Shown: positions 5,822 to 14,868, numbered from the stretch's first letter. The stretch is 57,685 nt of DNA from Clostridium sp. CAG:138 (GCA_000435055.1 FR879720.1:14646-72330); one strand, 5' to 3'. The notes: generated from the sequence alone by a model not told the origin. A program made the numbers and translations.

Positions 5822-8236
5822 TTAACGCACGGTAATGGCCGCGCGGAGTGCGGTGAGTGCATCTTCAACGGTGATAAGTCCGTCGCCGTTCATGTCCGCA
5901 GCTGCGGCCTGTGCGGGAGTGAACTCAAGCAGCTGCATGGCATTGCGCATTATCATGAGAGCATCGGATATTGTAACGGTTCCGTCTCCGTCAACATCGC
6001 CCAAAACGCCGACAGCCGGAAGAATGCACACCTCGTCAACATAAACGCAGTCATCGCCCTGATCGCGTGATCCGTCCTTTTGATATGTCCATTCAAAGAT
6101 GTATTCACCGTCTGCGGGCACCGTATAGATGAAGTTTGCCCAATCGTTGTCGGTGCCGCCCGTCGTTGCTTCAACATTTCCGTTGGCAATGAAGGCCGCA
6201 TAGTCCCAAGTGCCGCCCTCGCTGCTTGCCAGCCAGTCAAAACTGAGCCTGTCGCCTGCATGAAGTGTTCCGGCATTGAGCCTGATGCCTGTTGAAGTTC
6301 CCGCCATGCCGTTGATGGTTGATTTTGCAGCCGTCCTGCCCGCAAAGGTTTCGCTGTCAACCGCCCATGGATGAGCGGTATCGTTCGAGAAAACGAGTGA
6401 ACCGCCCGAAACGTTAAGTGCATCGCTGATTGGCGCATCAATAACGGCGGAATCAACAACCGTAAGGGAACAGCTGTCGGTAAAGCCGCCTTCGGTCGTT
6501 GCTGCAATGATATCGGCGGTGCCGGGTGCAACGGCGGTAACAACGCCGTTCGAATTGACGGTTGCAACCGATTCATTGCTGCTGCTCCAGGAAACGCTTG
6601 CATCGGCAACATTTGAGGGGTAAACCTCTGCATTCAGCGCAAGCTGTCCGCCGGTGTACATCTCGGCAGTTTCGGGGGCAACGTTGACACCTTCCACCGG
6701 TGAAGTGCTTTGGCTTTCAACAACAAGGTTATCGACCCAGCTCTTGTTTGAGCCGTCAACGGGGGAGTTGTCCTTGTGAAGATTCCATGTGATGACATAT
6801 TGCCCCGTTACGGGAATGACATATTCGTATGTGAACCAGCCGGTTGAACCTGTGAGGTTTGCAACGTAGTCGTTATTGAACCAAAGAATCCAGCCATGGA
6901 ACATATAACGTGTGTCCGTCTTCCAATCAAAACGCACAACGCTGCCTGCGGTAAGAGTGCCGAGGTCAACTTGAAGCAGTGCTTCACCCTGAACGGTCAT
7001 CGTTGAAGCAGCGCAGAGCCTGCCGTCGCGAATCTCTGTTTCAAAGGGGTAATTTGCTGCATTGTTATAAGTATAGTTCGAACCCGTTCCGTTGACTGCA
7101 TCATCAAGGGTCAGTCCGTCCGTGCTCGAAACAACGTTCACCGTGCAGGTTTTTATCTTGCTGCCGTCGATGCTTTGGGCGGTTACAAGTGCCGTTCCGG
7201 TTGCAACTGCGGTCATTTTGCCGCAATTGTCAACGCGGACTATGTTGGGGTTTGACGTTGCCCATGTGACTCCGCGCTCTGCATTTGCGGGTTCCATATA
7301 TGCGGAAAGCTGTGCGGTCTGTCCGGGTACCATGTATGAAGTGTCAAGGCTAAGGTGCATATCCGTGAGCGGGAATTCGGGCGCATCGTAGAAATCGGGA
7401 ACGGAGTACAGGCAGGTGACCTGCATCTTGCTGCCGTAAATGTTGCCGATAACGGTTGCGGTTCCGTCGATGGTATTCAGCTCACAGAGATTGCCCATGG
7501 TTGTATAATAGGTAAAAAGGTGGGGAGTGGTTGCACAGCTTGCCCAATAGAGCGTGTCGGTATTGTGATCCCATGCCATGGATTGAAGTCCGTCCGCAAT
7601 GACGCCCGTAAAGCCGCATACTTCGCCCATGCCCTCGGTTTTTTCGATTGCATAAAGATTGCAGTCGTCACCGATACCGTAAAGCTGTCCGTCGGTGGAG
7701 CAGGCGAGAGCAAGCATTGCATCGGGGCCGACGAAACCGACCTCGGTAAGCGAACCGTCCGAAAGATTTACCGTGCAGAGAAGATCGCCGCTGACAGCAT
7801 ACATTGTGTCGGTTGAATAGTCGTATGCCATATCGGCGGCAACGGCTTCGGATGTGCCGAGAATGGTTTCTTCAAAAGTGAACGCGTTCACTTTGCAGAA
7901 GTGGTAATTGCTTTCCTCCGCATAGCGATAGCCGTAAACGTAGCCGTTATAAAATTCACCGGCAACGTAACCGCTTTCCGTAAAGTCGGATATGAAGCTT
8001 GCGCCTTCCGGATTGCCGGACGCCATTGAGACCCAGCCGTAAGGCCCGCCCATGAATTTTGAGTCGTGATAAAAATAGCTGAATCCGCGAAGTGTATCAG
8101 CCGGATGCGAGGCGGATTTGGAATCGCCGTATCCGTCGGATGAGTCGGCGGAAGCATGTGTCGCCGGGGCCGACAGTACGGGCAAAAGCCCGAATACCAT
8201 AAGCACGGCGATGAGAAGCGAGATAAGTTTTTTCAT
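5822..8236 (-). CDS. Secreted multidomain protein with Ig-like (BIG2) and type I dockerin domains
   Basis: An 804-residue exported protein. It begins with a clear signal peptide (MKKLISLLIAVLMVFGLLPV...ATHASA), then a region with propeller-like repeats (LYGIGDDCNLYAIEK and similar). After that it alternates a BIG2 Ig-like domain, a carbohydrate-binding-like beta-sandwich (NGTGSNYTYNNAANYPF to WVDNLVVES), a second BIG2 domain and a second related sandwich. The last 62 or so residues are a type I dockerin with two calcium loops, DVDGDGTVTISD and DMNGDGLITVED. Dockerins bind cohesins, so the protein probably joins a cell-surface or scaffoldin complex. No catalytic domain is evident. ATG 8236 is chosen for the signal peptide; GGAGG lies 11 bases upstream. 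Confidence 0.85.
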   Translation of the reverse strand: MKKLISLLIAVLMVFGLLPVLSAPATHASADSSDGYGDSKSASHPADTLRGFSYFYHDSKFMGGPYGWVSMASGNPEGASFISDFTESGYVAGEFYNGYVYGYRYAEESNYHFCKVNAFTFEETILGTSEAVAADMAYDYSTDTMYAVSGDLLCTVNLSDGSLTEVGFVGPDAMLALACSTDGQLYGIGDDCNLYAIEKTEGMGEVCGFTGVIADGLQSMAWDHNTDTLYWASCATTPHLFTYYTTMGNLCELNTIDGTATVIGNIYGSKMQVTCLYSVPDFYDAPEFPLTDMHLSLDTSYMVPGQTAQLSAYMEPANAERGVTWATSNPNIVRVDNCGKMTAVATGTALVTAQSIDGSKIKTCTVNVVSSTDGLTLDDAVNGTGSNYTYNNAANYPFETEIRDGRLCAASTMTVQGEALLQVDLGTLTAGSVVRFDWKTDTRYMFHGWILWFNNDYVANLTGSTGWFTYEYVIPVTGQYVITWNLHKDNSPVDGSNKSWVDNLVVESQSTSPVEGVNVAPETAEMYTGGQLALNAEVYPSNVADASVSWSSSNESVATVNSNGVVTAVAPGTADIIAATTEGGFTDSCSLTVVDSAVIDAPISDALNVSGGSLVFSNDTAHPWAVDSETFAGRTAAKSTINGMAGTSTGIRLNAGTLHAGDRLSFDWLASSEGGTWDYAAFIANGNVEATTGGTDNDWANFIYTVPADGEYIFEWTYQKDGSRDQGDDCVYVDEVCILPAVGVLGDVDGDGTVTISDALMIMRNAMQLLEFTPAQAAAADMNGDGLITVEDALTALRAAITVR

Positions 8237-8293
8237 TCTGAAACTGTCCTCCGTATATTCCTTTCTGCCCGACAGAGCATCGGACACATGTCG

Positions 8294-8322
8294 ATTTTAG
8301 CATTGCGTATATTGAATGTCAA
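8294..8322 (-). promoter_or_regulatory. Sigma-A promoter for the dockerin protein
   Basis: On the minus strand: TTGACA (8322-8317), a 17-bp spacer and TAAAAT (8299-8294). It sits about 60 bp upstream of the start codon. Confidence 0.8.
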
Positions 8323-8452
8323 CAGATATATTAATCATTTATATTGCATTTCCGCAAAAAATGATTCGGAACGGGAAACAGAACAAAAAGGATGGCCCGA
8401 AGCGACGATAAACGTCAAAATAAGTCAAAAAATGTATATTGTTGCGGAACTG

Positions 8453-8481
8453 TTGACAATGGGGCGGAAAAGTGTTTTAAT
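8453..8481 (+). promoter_or_regulatory. Sigma-A promoter for the pot regulator/operon
   Basis: TTGACA (8453-8458), 17 bp, TTTAAT (8476-8481). Transcription would start close to 8488, inside the palindrome at 8485-8513. Confidence 0.8.
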
Positions 8482-8484
8482 ATG

Positions 8485-8513
8485 CCTTGAGTTTAGCAAT
8501 GCTTAACTCAAGG
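8485..8513 (+). promoter_or_regulatory. Palindromic operator O1
   Basis: CCTTGAGTT and AACTCAAGG face each other, with inner AGC/GCT arms around AAT. The palindrome is nearly perfect over 29 bp and lies over the predicted transcription start, the expected position for a repressor site. The adjacent XRE regulator is the obvious candidate ligand. Confidence 0.65.
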
Positions 8514-8546
8514 TTTAGCTTTCATGTTCGGCGCGGGGGGTGCGGA

Positions 8547-8565
8547 ACTAAACACGGAGTTTAGT
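8547..8565 (+). promoter_or_regulatory. Palindromic operator O2
   Basis: ACTAAAC and GTTTAGT separated by five bases. Each arm shares GTTTAG with O1, and the site lies 54 bp before the regulator's start codon. Confidence 0.5.
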
Positions 8566-8618
8566 GATTCAAAACACCCGAAAAGCGCGGACTGCTGCTC
8601 GGAAAGGAGAGCGATACG

Positions 8619-9164
8619 GTGATCGACATCGGCGATAAAATCAAGCGAACTCGGCTGAAACTCGGACTGACGCAGGAGGAACTTGCGGCAAGAACCGAGC
8701 TTTCAAAAGGCTTTATTTCGCAGCTTGAACGCAATCTGACCTCGCCGTCCATTGCAACTCTTATCGACATCCTTGAAGCTTTGGGCACCGATATTGCCGA
8801 TTTTTTCACAACCGGGGATGCGGATGAAAAAGTTGTCTTCACCCCGGACGACATGTTCGAAAGCGAAGATTCCGACCTTGGCTCAAAGGTCTGCTGGCTT
8901 GTTCCGAACGCTCAGAAAAATGATTTGGAACCCATTCTTGTGACGCTCGGCGAAGGAGGCAAAACTTTTGAGGATGAACCCCACGAGGGTGAGGAATTCG
9001 GATATGTGCTTTCCGGCAGTGTAATTCTTGTTATCGGCAGCAGAAAGCTTAAACTTCACAAAGGGGACAGCTTCTGCTTTAAACCGACGGAGAATCACTA
9101 TATTGCCAATCTCTCAAAGCGCGAAGCGCGCGTGTTGTGGGTCGTGACCCCGCCGTCCTTCTGA
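8619..9164 (+). CDS. XRE-family regulator with C-terminal cupin, likely polyamine-responsive
   Basis: A 181-residue transcription factor: XRE helix-turn-helix (about 5-62, LGLTQEELAARTELSKGFISQLE) followed by a double-stranded beta-helix cupin (about 105-178, EPHEGEEFGYVLSGSVILVIG). This architecture is that of PuuR-type and similar small-ligand sensors, and the gene lies directly in front of potABCD. It probably controls polyamine uptake and its own synthesis through the two palindromes upstream. Start is GTG 8619, behind GGAAAGGAGA. The effector and the sign of regulation are inference. Confidence 0.85.
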   Translation: MIDIGDKIKRTRLKLGLTQEELAARTELSKGFISQLERNLTSPSIATLIDILEALGTDIADFFTTGDADEKVVFTPDDMFESEDSDLGSKVCWLVPNAQKNDLEPILVTLGEGGKTFEDEPHEGEEFGYVLSGSVILVIGSRKLKLHKGDSFCFKPTENHYIANLSKREARVLWVVTPPSF

Positions 9165-9354
9165 TAAAGATGCAGGATGACTTAAGGTTTATGTCCGTAA
9201 CCGCTTTTGCGGCAATGACATGATCCTCTTGAATACAGTTGGGCTGTGTCCGCCGAATACGCGGCGGCCCAGGTAAAAAAACGAAAGATTCCCGCGTATG
9301 CCGACGGCACGGTGTGCGCAGACCGAAGGAACATGCCGAAATCGGAGAAAGGGT

Positions 9355-9374
9355 GCTTTCGCGGCTGCGGAAGC
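9355..9374 (+). promoter_or_regulatory. Leader hairpin before potA
   Basis: GCTTTCGC and GCGGAAGC pair around a 4-nt loop, between a GGAGAAAGGG purine stretch and the potA start codon. A nearly identical 20-nt hairpin lies in the same position before typA (19673-19692). Confidence 0.45.
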
Positions 9375-9385
9375 GGGGTATAAAT

Positions 9386-10474
9386 ATGGAAAACAAACGC
9401 CTGATAGAGCTTGTCAATGTTTCAAAGGATTATGACGGTGATGTTGCGCTTAACAACATCAATCTTTACATCCGCGACGGTGAGTTTTTAACCCTTCTCG
9501 GTCCTTCCGGCTGCGGCAAAACGACTTTGCTCCGCCTTATTGCGGGTTTCATTATGCCGTCATCGGGCAAAATAATGATGGACGGAAAGGATTTGACAAA
9601 TGTTCCGCCGTATAAACGCAGAGTCAACACCGTATTCCAGAAATATGCGCTGTTTTCTCATCTTAACGTATTTGAAAACGTTGCTTTCGGCCTGAAAATA
9701 CGCAAGCTGCCGAAGGATGAAATCAAACGCCGCGTCACGGAAATGCTTGAACTTGTTAACCTTGCGGGATATGAAAAACGTTATATTGACCAGCTTTCCG
9801 GCGGACAGCAGCAGCGCGTTGCCATTGCGCGTGCGCTTGTGAACGAACCGGAGGTGCTTCTGCTGGATGAGCCCCTCGGCGCACTCGATCTCAAACTCCG
9901 CAAGGAGATGCAGATAGAGCTTAAGCGTATGCAGAAAAAGCTTGGCATAACGTTTATCTTTGTTACTCACGACCAGGAGGAAGCCCTCACCATGAGTGAT
10001 ACAATTGCCGTTATGAATCACGGTGTCATTCAGCAGATCGGCTGCCCGACAGATGTTTATAACGAGCCCAAAAACCGCTTTGTCGCAAGGTTCATCGGTG
10101 AAAGCAATATTTTTGAAGCAACCATGCGGCGTGACTACCTTGTGAACATTCACGGAATTGATTACGAATGCGTGGATGCGGGGTTCGGCACGGAACAACC
10201 CGTTGATGTTGTTATCCGTCCCGAGGATGTTGATTTTGTGCCGATAGGCAAAACTCCGCTGCACGGCGTTGTAACGAGTGTTCTTTTCATGGGCGTTCAC
10301 TATGAATTCACTGTGGATTGCGACGGGCGCATATTCAAAGTTCATTCAACGGATTTTGTGCCCGTCGGCGAAACCGTCGGAATCGAAGTTCTTCCGGATG
10401 CTATTCACATTATGAACCCGGAGCGCAAACAACCGACGGAAGCTGTGGCGGAAGAACCTCAGCAGAACTTATGA
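9386..10474 (+). CDS. potA: Spermidine/putrescine ABC transporter ATPase PotA
   Basis: The ATP-hydrolysing subunit of the PotABCD polyamine importer, 362 residues. Walker A GPSGCGKTT, Q-loop, signature LSGGQQQRVAIARAL, Walker B VLLLDEP and the switch histidine (FVTHDQEEALTMSD) are all present. A TOBE-like C-terminal domain follows. ATG 9386 is chosen because family similarity begins at MENKRLIELVNVSKDYDGD; the frame is open for 49 codons further upstream without similarity. It is separated from the regulator by 221 bp, which includes a GC-rich hairpin (9241-9271), and is followed by potB after 43 bp. Confidence 0.95.
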   Translation: MENKRLIELVNVSKDYDGDVALNNINLYIRDGEFLTLLGPSGCGKTTLLRLIAGFIMPSSGKIMMDGKDLTNVPPYKRRVNTVFQKYALFSHLNVFENVAFGLKIRKLPKDEIKRRVTEMLELVNLAGYEKRYIDQLSGGQQQRVAIARALVNEPEVLLLDEPLGALDLKLRKEMQIELKRMQKKLGITFIFVTHDQEEALTMSDTIAVMNHGVIQQIGCPTDVYNEPKNRFVARFIGESNIFEATMRRDYLVNIHGIDYECVDAGFGTEQPVDVVIRPEDVDFVPIGKTPLHGVVTSVLFMGVHYEFTVDCDGRIFKVHSTDFVPVGETVGIEVLPDAIHIMNPERKQPTEAVAEEPQQNL

Positions 10475-10517
10475 ACGGAAATATGCAGCAAATAAAAAGG
10501 AGGCAAAAAGCAAATCG

Positions 10518-11342
10518 ATGAAAAGAACCCGTCTTGCTTACCCGTATATTTTCGTATGGATGCCGCTGTTCATAGTTGCTCCGATGCTTTTTGTTGCATA
10601 CTATGCGTTCTTCGACAACGGCACATTCACAACCGAATACGTCAAACAGGTTTTTTCAAGCACGACCTATCTTCCCGCGCTGTGGAACTCCATCTGGATC
10701 GCATTGGCAACAACCGCCGTGTGCCTTCTTGCGGGATATCCGGTTGCATATATTCTTTCAAACATGAAAAAACGTACGGCGGCATTGCTTTCGATACTGT
10801 TCATAATGCCGATGTGGATGAACATGCTGCTCAGAACTCTTGCGTGGAAAATAATTCTTTATGATGACGGAATCGTTGCAACGGTGCTCTCTTGGTTCGG
10901 AGCGACGGACGTTCAGCTCATCTACACGCCCGGCGCGGTTCTGATTGCAACAATATATGACTTTTTGCCCTTTATGATTCTGCCGATTTATACAACGCTC
11001 ATAAAAATCGACAGATCCCATATCGAAGCGGCGCATGATCTCGGTGCGAACGGGCTGAACACATTCCTCCGAGTTGTGCTCCCGCAGTCCATTCCGGGAA
11101 TCATTTCCGGAATAACCATGGTGTTTGTTCCCGCAATGTCGACTTTTGCTGTTTCAACAATGCTCGGCGGCAAAAAAATCGTGTTGTTCGGTCAGCTGAT
11201 CGAGGAAAAATTCCTCATTAACAAATCGTTCGGTGTCGGTTCAACATTGTCGCTCGTGCTGATTATTCTTGTTATAATTTCAATGGTCATAATGCGCAGA
11301 GCGGACAGAGACGAAGGCAGGGAAGGAGGAACCCTCTGGTGA
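10518..11342 (+). CDS. potB: Spermidine/putrescine ABC transporter permease PotB
   Basis: A 274-residue inner-membrane permease with about six membrane spans. The cytoplasmic EAA loop that docks on PotA is visible as EAAHDLGANGLNTFLRVVLPQ. It pairs with PotC to form the polyamine channel. The start ATG lies behind AAAAAGGAGG. The stop codon overlaps the GTG start of potC, suggesting translational coupling and equal production of the two permeases. Confidence 0.94.
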   Translation: MKRTRLAYPYIFVWMPLFIVAPMLFVAYYAFFDNGTFTTEYVKQVFSSTTYLPALWNSIWIALATTAVCLLAGYPVAYILSNMKKRTAALLSILFIMPMWMNMLLRTLAWKIILYDDGIVATVLSWFGATDVQLIYTPGAVLIATIYDFLPFMILPIYTTLIKIDRSHIEAAHDLGANGLNTFLRVVLPQSIPGIISGITMVFVPAMSTFAVSTMLGGKKIVLFGQLIEEKFLINKSFGVGSTLSLVLIILVIISMVIMRRADRDEGREGGTLW

Positions 11343-12163
11343 AAAAGTTCGGCAAATTCTTAAAGGGAGCATACCTCGGCATTGTCGTGCTGTTTATGTA
11401 TCTTCCCATTGCGGTAATGCTCGTTATGTCGTTCACCGATTCGCGTTCGGCTGCAATATGGAACGGATTCTCGTTCGGTGCGTACACTGCGCTTTTCTCC
11501 GACGGCGATGTTATGGATGCATTGCTGACAACGCTGCTCGTTGCAGTGATTTCAAGCATTCTTGCAACCGTTATCGGTACGGCAACAGCAATCGGTCTGC
11601 ATTCCATGAAAAAGCGTCCCCGTGCCGTTGTTGAGTCGATAACTCAGCTCCCGATGGTCAATCCGGACCTTGTGACCGGTATTTCAATGATGCTTCTGTT
11701 TGCATTTATTGGCATAAAACAAAACGTGGGCATAACTCGAATGGTGATTGCACACATAACGTTTAATATACCGTACGTAATCTTTTCTGTTCTGCCGAAA
11801 CTGCGTCAAAGCAGCGACTCGCTGTATGAAGCGGCGATGGATTTGGGATGCAGCCCGGTAAAAGCTCTTGCAAAGGTCGTTATTCCCGACATCATGCCCG
11901 GAATCGTTTCCGGCCTTCTGCTTGCGTTCACGCTCAGCATAGATGATTTTGCAATAAGCCTTTTCACCGGCGGAACGAGCACGAACCTTGCAATGCTGAT
12001 TTATTCAAAAACGGCAAAGGGAGGCGTTCACACAAAATTCTGCGCGCTTTCGGCATTGATGTTCGTGGTTGTCGGTACGCTGCTTCTGATTGTAAATCTG
12101 CGCAGCATTCGACAGGAGAAGGAAGCCGAACAGCAGCGGCGGAAAGTTGCACAGAAAAACTGA
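11339..12163 (+). CDS. potC: Spermidine/putrescine ABC transporter permease PotC
   Basis: The second permease, 274 residues with about six spans and an EAA motif (EAAMDLGCSPVKALAKVVIPD). It starts with GTG inside a GTGA overlap with the potB stop; GAAGGAGG precedes it. The C-terminus is highly charged (RQEKEAEQQRRK). Together with PotB it forms the translocation path for spermidine or putrescine delivered by PotD. Confidence 0.94.
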   Translation: MKKFGKFLKGAYLGIVVLFMYLPIAVMLVMSFTDSRSAAIWNGFSFGAYTALFSDGDVMDALLTTLLVAVISSILATVIGTATAIGLHSMKKRPRAVVESITQLPMVNPDLVTGISMMLLFAFIGIKQNVGITRMVIAHITFNIPYVIFSVLPKLRQSSDSLYEAAMDLGCSPVKALAKVVIPDIMPGIVSGLLLAFTLSIDDFAISLFTGGTSTNLAMLIYSKTAKGGVHTKFCALSALMFVVVGTLLLIVNLRSIRQEKEAEQQRRKVAQKN

Positions 12164-12268
12164 ATCCCGGTGCCGCACAGCCCATCTTTTGCGGACAACG
12201 GCAGCAGCCGGTTAAATCTATTGGTTATTTTGCTGAAAAGCATAAAACATAAAAACGGAGGAAAAATA

Positions 12269-13309
12269 ATGAAAAAACTTGTTTCACTGCTTCTTGCGGC
12301 AGCAATGCTCGCGCTGGTCGTTCCGGTTTTTACCGGCTGCAGCTCGGACAAAACTCTCAACCTTCTCAACTGGGGCGACTATCTTGAGCCTTCTCTGAAG
12401 GATGAGTTCAAACGCCGCACAGGGATAACAATAAAAGAAAAAGTCGTCACCAGCAACGAGGAAATGATGATTCAGCTTCAGGCCGATGATTGTCCGTATG
12501 ACCTTTGCATTCCGTCCGATTATGCAATTGAGCGCATGATCGGTGAAGGCCGCCTTGCAAAGATTGATTGCAGCAGCCTTAAAAACTATGAGAACATCGG
12601 TGAGGCATACCGCAACCTTGCATATGACCCGACGAATGAGTATTCGGTTCCGTACACATGGGGAGTTCTCGGCATTCTGTATAACAAAACGATGGTTGAC
12701 GAAGCGGATCTCGGACACTGGAATGTTCTTTGGAATGAAAAGTATTCTCAGGAAATATACATGTACGACAGCGTTCGCGACGCAATGGCGGCAGCACTTA
12801 TTTACTGCGGCTACGATATCAACACCGACAATGCGGACGAAATAAAGCAGGCTGCCGATGCTCTTATTGAGCAGAAACCCCTTGTTAAGGCGTATCTCAC
12901 GGATGATGTTAAGGACAGCATGATTCAGGGCAGCGGCGCACTTGCGCTTGTTTATTCCGGTGATGCAGTATGGTGCATGCAGGAAAACGAGGATCTCGGA
13001 TTTTTCGTGCCGGAAGAAGGCAGCAACATCTATTTCGACAGCATTGTTATAACCGCAACAAGCAGCAAAAAGGAAATGGCGGAACAGTTCATCGATTTCC
13101 TGCTTGAACCCGAAGTTGCGGCGAAGAACATCGAATTCATCGGATACTCTTCCGCAAACACAAAGGTTCTCGACATTCTCGGGGATGAGTGGGCAAACAA
13201 CACTGCATACAATGTTCCCGAAGAGGCCGTTAAGAAGAGCGTTATTTATCGCGATCTCAGCGACAAGATCGATATCTATAACGCACAATGGGATAGAATT
13301 TTCAAATAA
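12269..13309 (+). CDS. potD: Spermidine/putrescine-binding lipoprotein PotD
   Basis: The substrate-binding protein of the importer, 346 residues. It has a lipoprotein signal (MKKLVSLLLAAAMLALVVPVF) and lipobox FTGC, so it should be anchored outside the membrane. The PotD/PotF hallmark NLLNWGDYL follows directly, then the two-lobe fold (YSVPYTWGVLGILYN, ALVYSGDAVWC). Start ATG 12269 is behind ACGGAGG. It is the last gene of the pot operon. Spermidine versus putrescine preference cannot be read reliably. Confidence 0.94.
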   Translation: MKKLVSLLLAAAMLALVVPVFTGCSSDKTLNLLNWGDYLEPSLKDEFKRRTGITIKEKVVTSNEEMMIQLQADDCPYDLCIPSDYAIERMIGEGRLAKIDCSSLKNYENIGEAYRNLAYDPTNEYSVPYTWGVLGILYNKTMVDEADLGHWNVLWNEKYSQEIYMYDSVRDAMAAALIYCGYDINTDNADEIKQAADALIEQKPLVKAYLTDDVKDSMIQGSGALALVYSGDAVWCMQENEDLGFFVPEEGSNIYFDSIVITATSSKKEMAEQFIDFLLEPEVAAKNIEFIGYSSANTKVLDILGDEWANNTAYNVPEEAVKKSVIYRDLSDKIDIYNAQWDRIFK

Positions 13310-13362
13310 GGCCAATCCTTAATATTATGAGCTTATACGCCGCAGCCGGAACCGACAGCAAT

Positions 13363-13388
13363 GCCGCAGCCGTGTCTGCGGCGGTTTG
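13363..13388 (+). terminator. Possible terminator after potD
   Basis: GCCGCAG and CTGCGGC form a perfect 7-bp stem with a 6-nt loop, followed only by GGTTTGC. The U-run is poor, so the call is weak. Confidence 0.35.
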
Positions 13389-13425
13389 CACAGCGAGCGA
13401 GGATAAAAATATATAATCGTTTATC

Positions 13426-13454
13426 TTGCAAAAAAGGAAGAATTATGATAAAAT
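13426..13454 (+). promoter_or_regulatory. Sigma-A promoter for asnS
   Basis: TTGCAA (13426-13431), 17 bp, TAAAAT (13449-13454), only 31 bp before the start codon. This leaves no room for a T-box leader. Confidence 0.7.
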
Positions 13455-13485
13455 TCTTGGATAATTACAGTATACGAGGTGCAAT

Positions 13486-14868
13486 ATGATAAGGTTGTAC
13501 GAATTGCATAAATGCCCCGAAAAGTATGTGGGCGATATTGAGGTTTCCGGCTGGATAAAAACCGCACGCGAGAGCAAGAACGTCGGCTTCATCGAGCTTG
13601 GCGACGGTTCGGCTTTTCGCAGCGTTCAGGTTGTTTATGAGCACGGCGAAATTCCCGAGTCCGTTTCAAAGTTTTTTGCAACCGGCACTGCAATAACGGT
13701 AAAGGGTGTGCTTGAGCTCACTCCGGAGGCAAAACAGTCGTTTGAAATCAAGGCCAACGAGGTTATCATCGAGGGCGAATGCCCCAACGATTATCCGCTT
13801 CAGAAAAAGCGTCACTCAATGGAGTATTTGCGCACGATTCTGCACCTGCGCCCCCGCACGAACACTTTCCAGGCTGTTTTCCGTGTTCGCAGCGTTGTTG
13901 CACAGGCAATCCATCGCTTTTTCGATGAACGCGGGTTCGTTTACGTACACACCCCGATTTTCACCGGCAGTGACTGCGAGGGAGCGGGCGAGATGTTCCG
14001 CGTCACGACCCTTGATATGGATAATCCTCCCCGCACCGAGGACGGCAAGGTGGATTTTTCAAAAGACTTTTTCGGAAAACCCTGCAACCTTACCGTCAGC
14101 GGCCAGCTTCACGGCGAGGCATTTGCACTTGCGTTCCGCGATATTTACACGTTCGGACCCACATTCCGTGCAGAAAACAGCAACACCGCACGTCATGCCG
14201 CGGAGTTCTGGCAGATAGAGCCCGAAATGGCTTTCTGCGACCTCAACGGCTACATGGATACCGCAGAGGCGATGATTAAATACATCATCAAAACTGTTCT
14301 TGAGCGTTGCCCGGATGAAATGGAATTTTTCAATCGATTCATGGACAGCACTCTTCTTGAAAGGCTTAACCATGTTGTGAATTCCGATTTTGTTCGCTGT
14401 TCATACACAAAAGCTGTTGAGCTGCTTCAGGCATCCGACAAGCAGTTCCAGTATCCCGTTTTCTGGGGCTGCGATCTGCAAACCGAGCACGAACGCTATA
14501 TCTGCGAAGAGGTTTACCATTGTCCTGTGTTCCTCACGGACTACCCCGCAGAAATCAAGAGCTTCTATATGCGCCTCAATGATGACGGAAAAACCGTTGC
14601 GGCAGCGGATTTGCTTGTTCCCGGTGTCGGAGAGATCATCGGCGGCAGCCAGCGCGAGGAACGTTATGATGTTCTCAGGAAGAAAATTGAAGATCTCGGC
14701 ATGGACATGAGCTATTACGAGTGGTATCTTGACCTTCGTAAATACGGCGGAGTTAAACACGCCGGTTTCGGCCTCGGCTTCGAGCGCATCCTGATGTACC
14801 TCACGGGTATTTCCAATATCCGCGATGTAACCCCGTATCCCAGAACGACCGGCAGCATGGAGCTGTAA
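13486..14868 (+). CDS. asnS: Asparaginyl-tRNA synthetase
   Basis: A class IIb aminoacyl-tRNA synthetase that charges tRNA-Asn, 460 residues. An OB-fold anticodon-binding domain (about 15-105, VSGWIKTARESKNVGFIELGDG) precedes the catalytic core. Motif 2 is FRAENSNTARHAAEFWQIEPE and motif 3 GFGLGFERILMYLTG, ending DVTPYPRTTGS. The HAAEFWQIE form and overall length separate it from AspRS and LysRS. The start ATG follows CGAGGTGCAAT. It appears monocistronic, with a terminator downstream. Confidence 0.95.
   Translation: MIRLYELHKCPEKYVGDIEVSGWIKTARESKNVGFIELGDGSAFRSVQVVYEHGEIPESVSKFFATGTAITVKGVLELTPEAKQSFEIKANEVIIEGECPNDYPLQKKRHSMEYLRTILHLRPRTNTFQAVFRVRSVVAQAIHRFFDERGFVYVHTPIFTGSDCEGAGEMFRVTTLDMDNPPRTEDGKVDFSKDFFGKPCNLTVSGQLHGEAFALAFRDIYTFGPTFRAENSNTARHAAEFWQIEPEMAFCDLNGYMDTAEAMIKYIIKTVLERCPDEMEFFNRFMDSTLLERLNHVVNSDFVRCSYTKAVELLQASDKQFQYPVFWGCDLQTEHERYICEEVYHCPVFLTDYPAEIKSFYMRLNDDGKTVAAADLLVPGVGEIIGGSQREERYDVLRKKIEDLGMDMSYYEWYLDLRKYGGVKHAGFGLGFERILMYLTGISNIRDVTPYPRTTGSMEL

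Noticed and set aside
5822..8236. Large open frames on the opposite strand of the dockerin gene and of rho
   Set aside because: They are shadows produced by the GC pattern of the real genes; they lack starts with ribosome-binding sites and recognisable motifs.
9239..9385. N-terminal extension of PotA by 49 residues
   Set aside because: The extension has no similarity to PotA, is rich in Arg and Gly from GC-rich hairpins, and covers the leader hairpin.
13310..13485. T-box leader before asnS
   Set aside because: The promoter lies only about 30 bp from the start codon and no T-box core sequence or specifier stem is visible.
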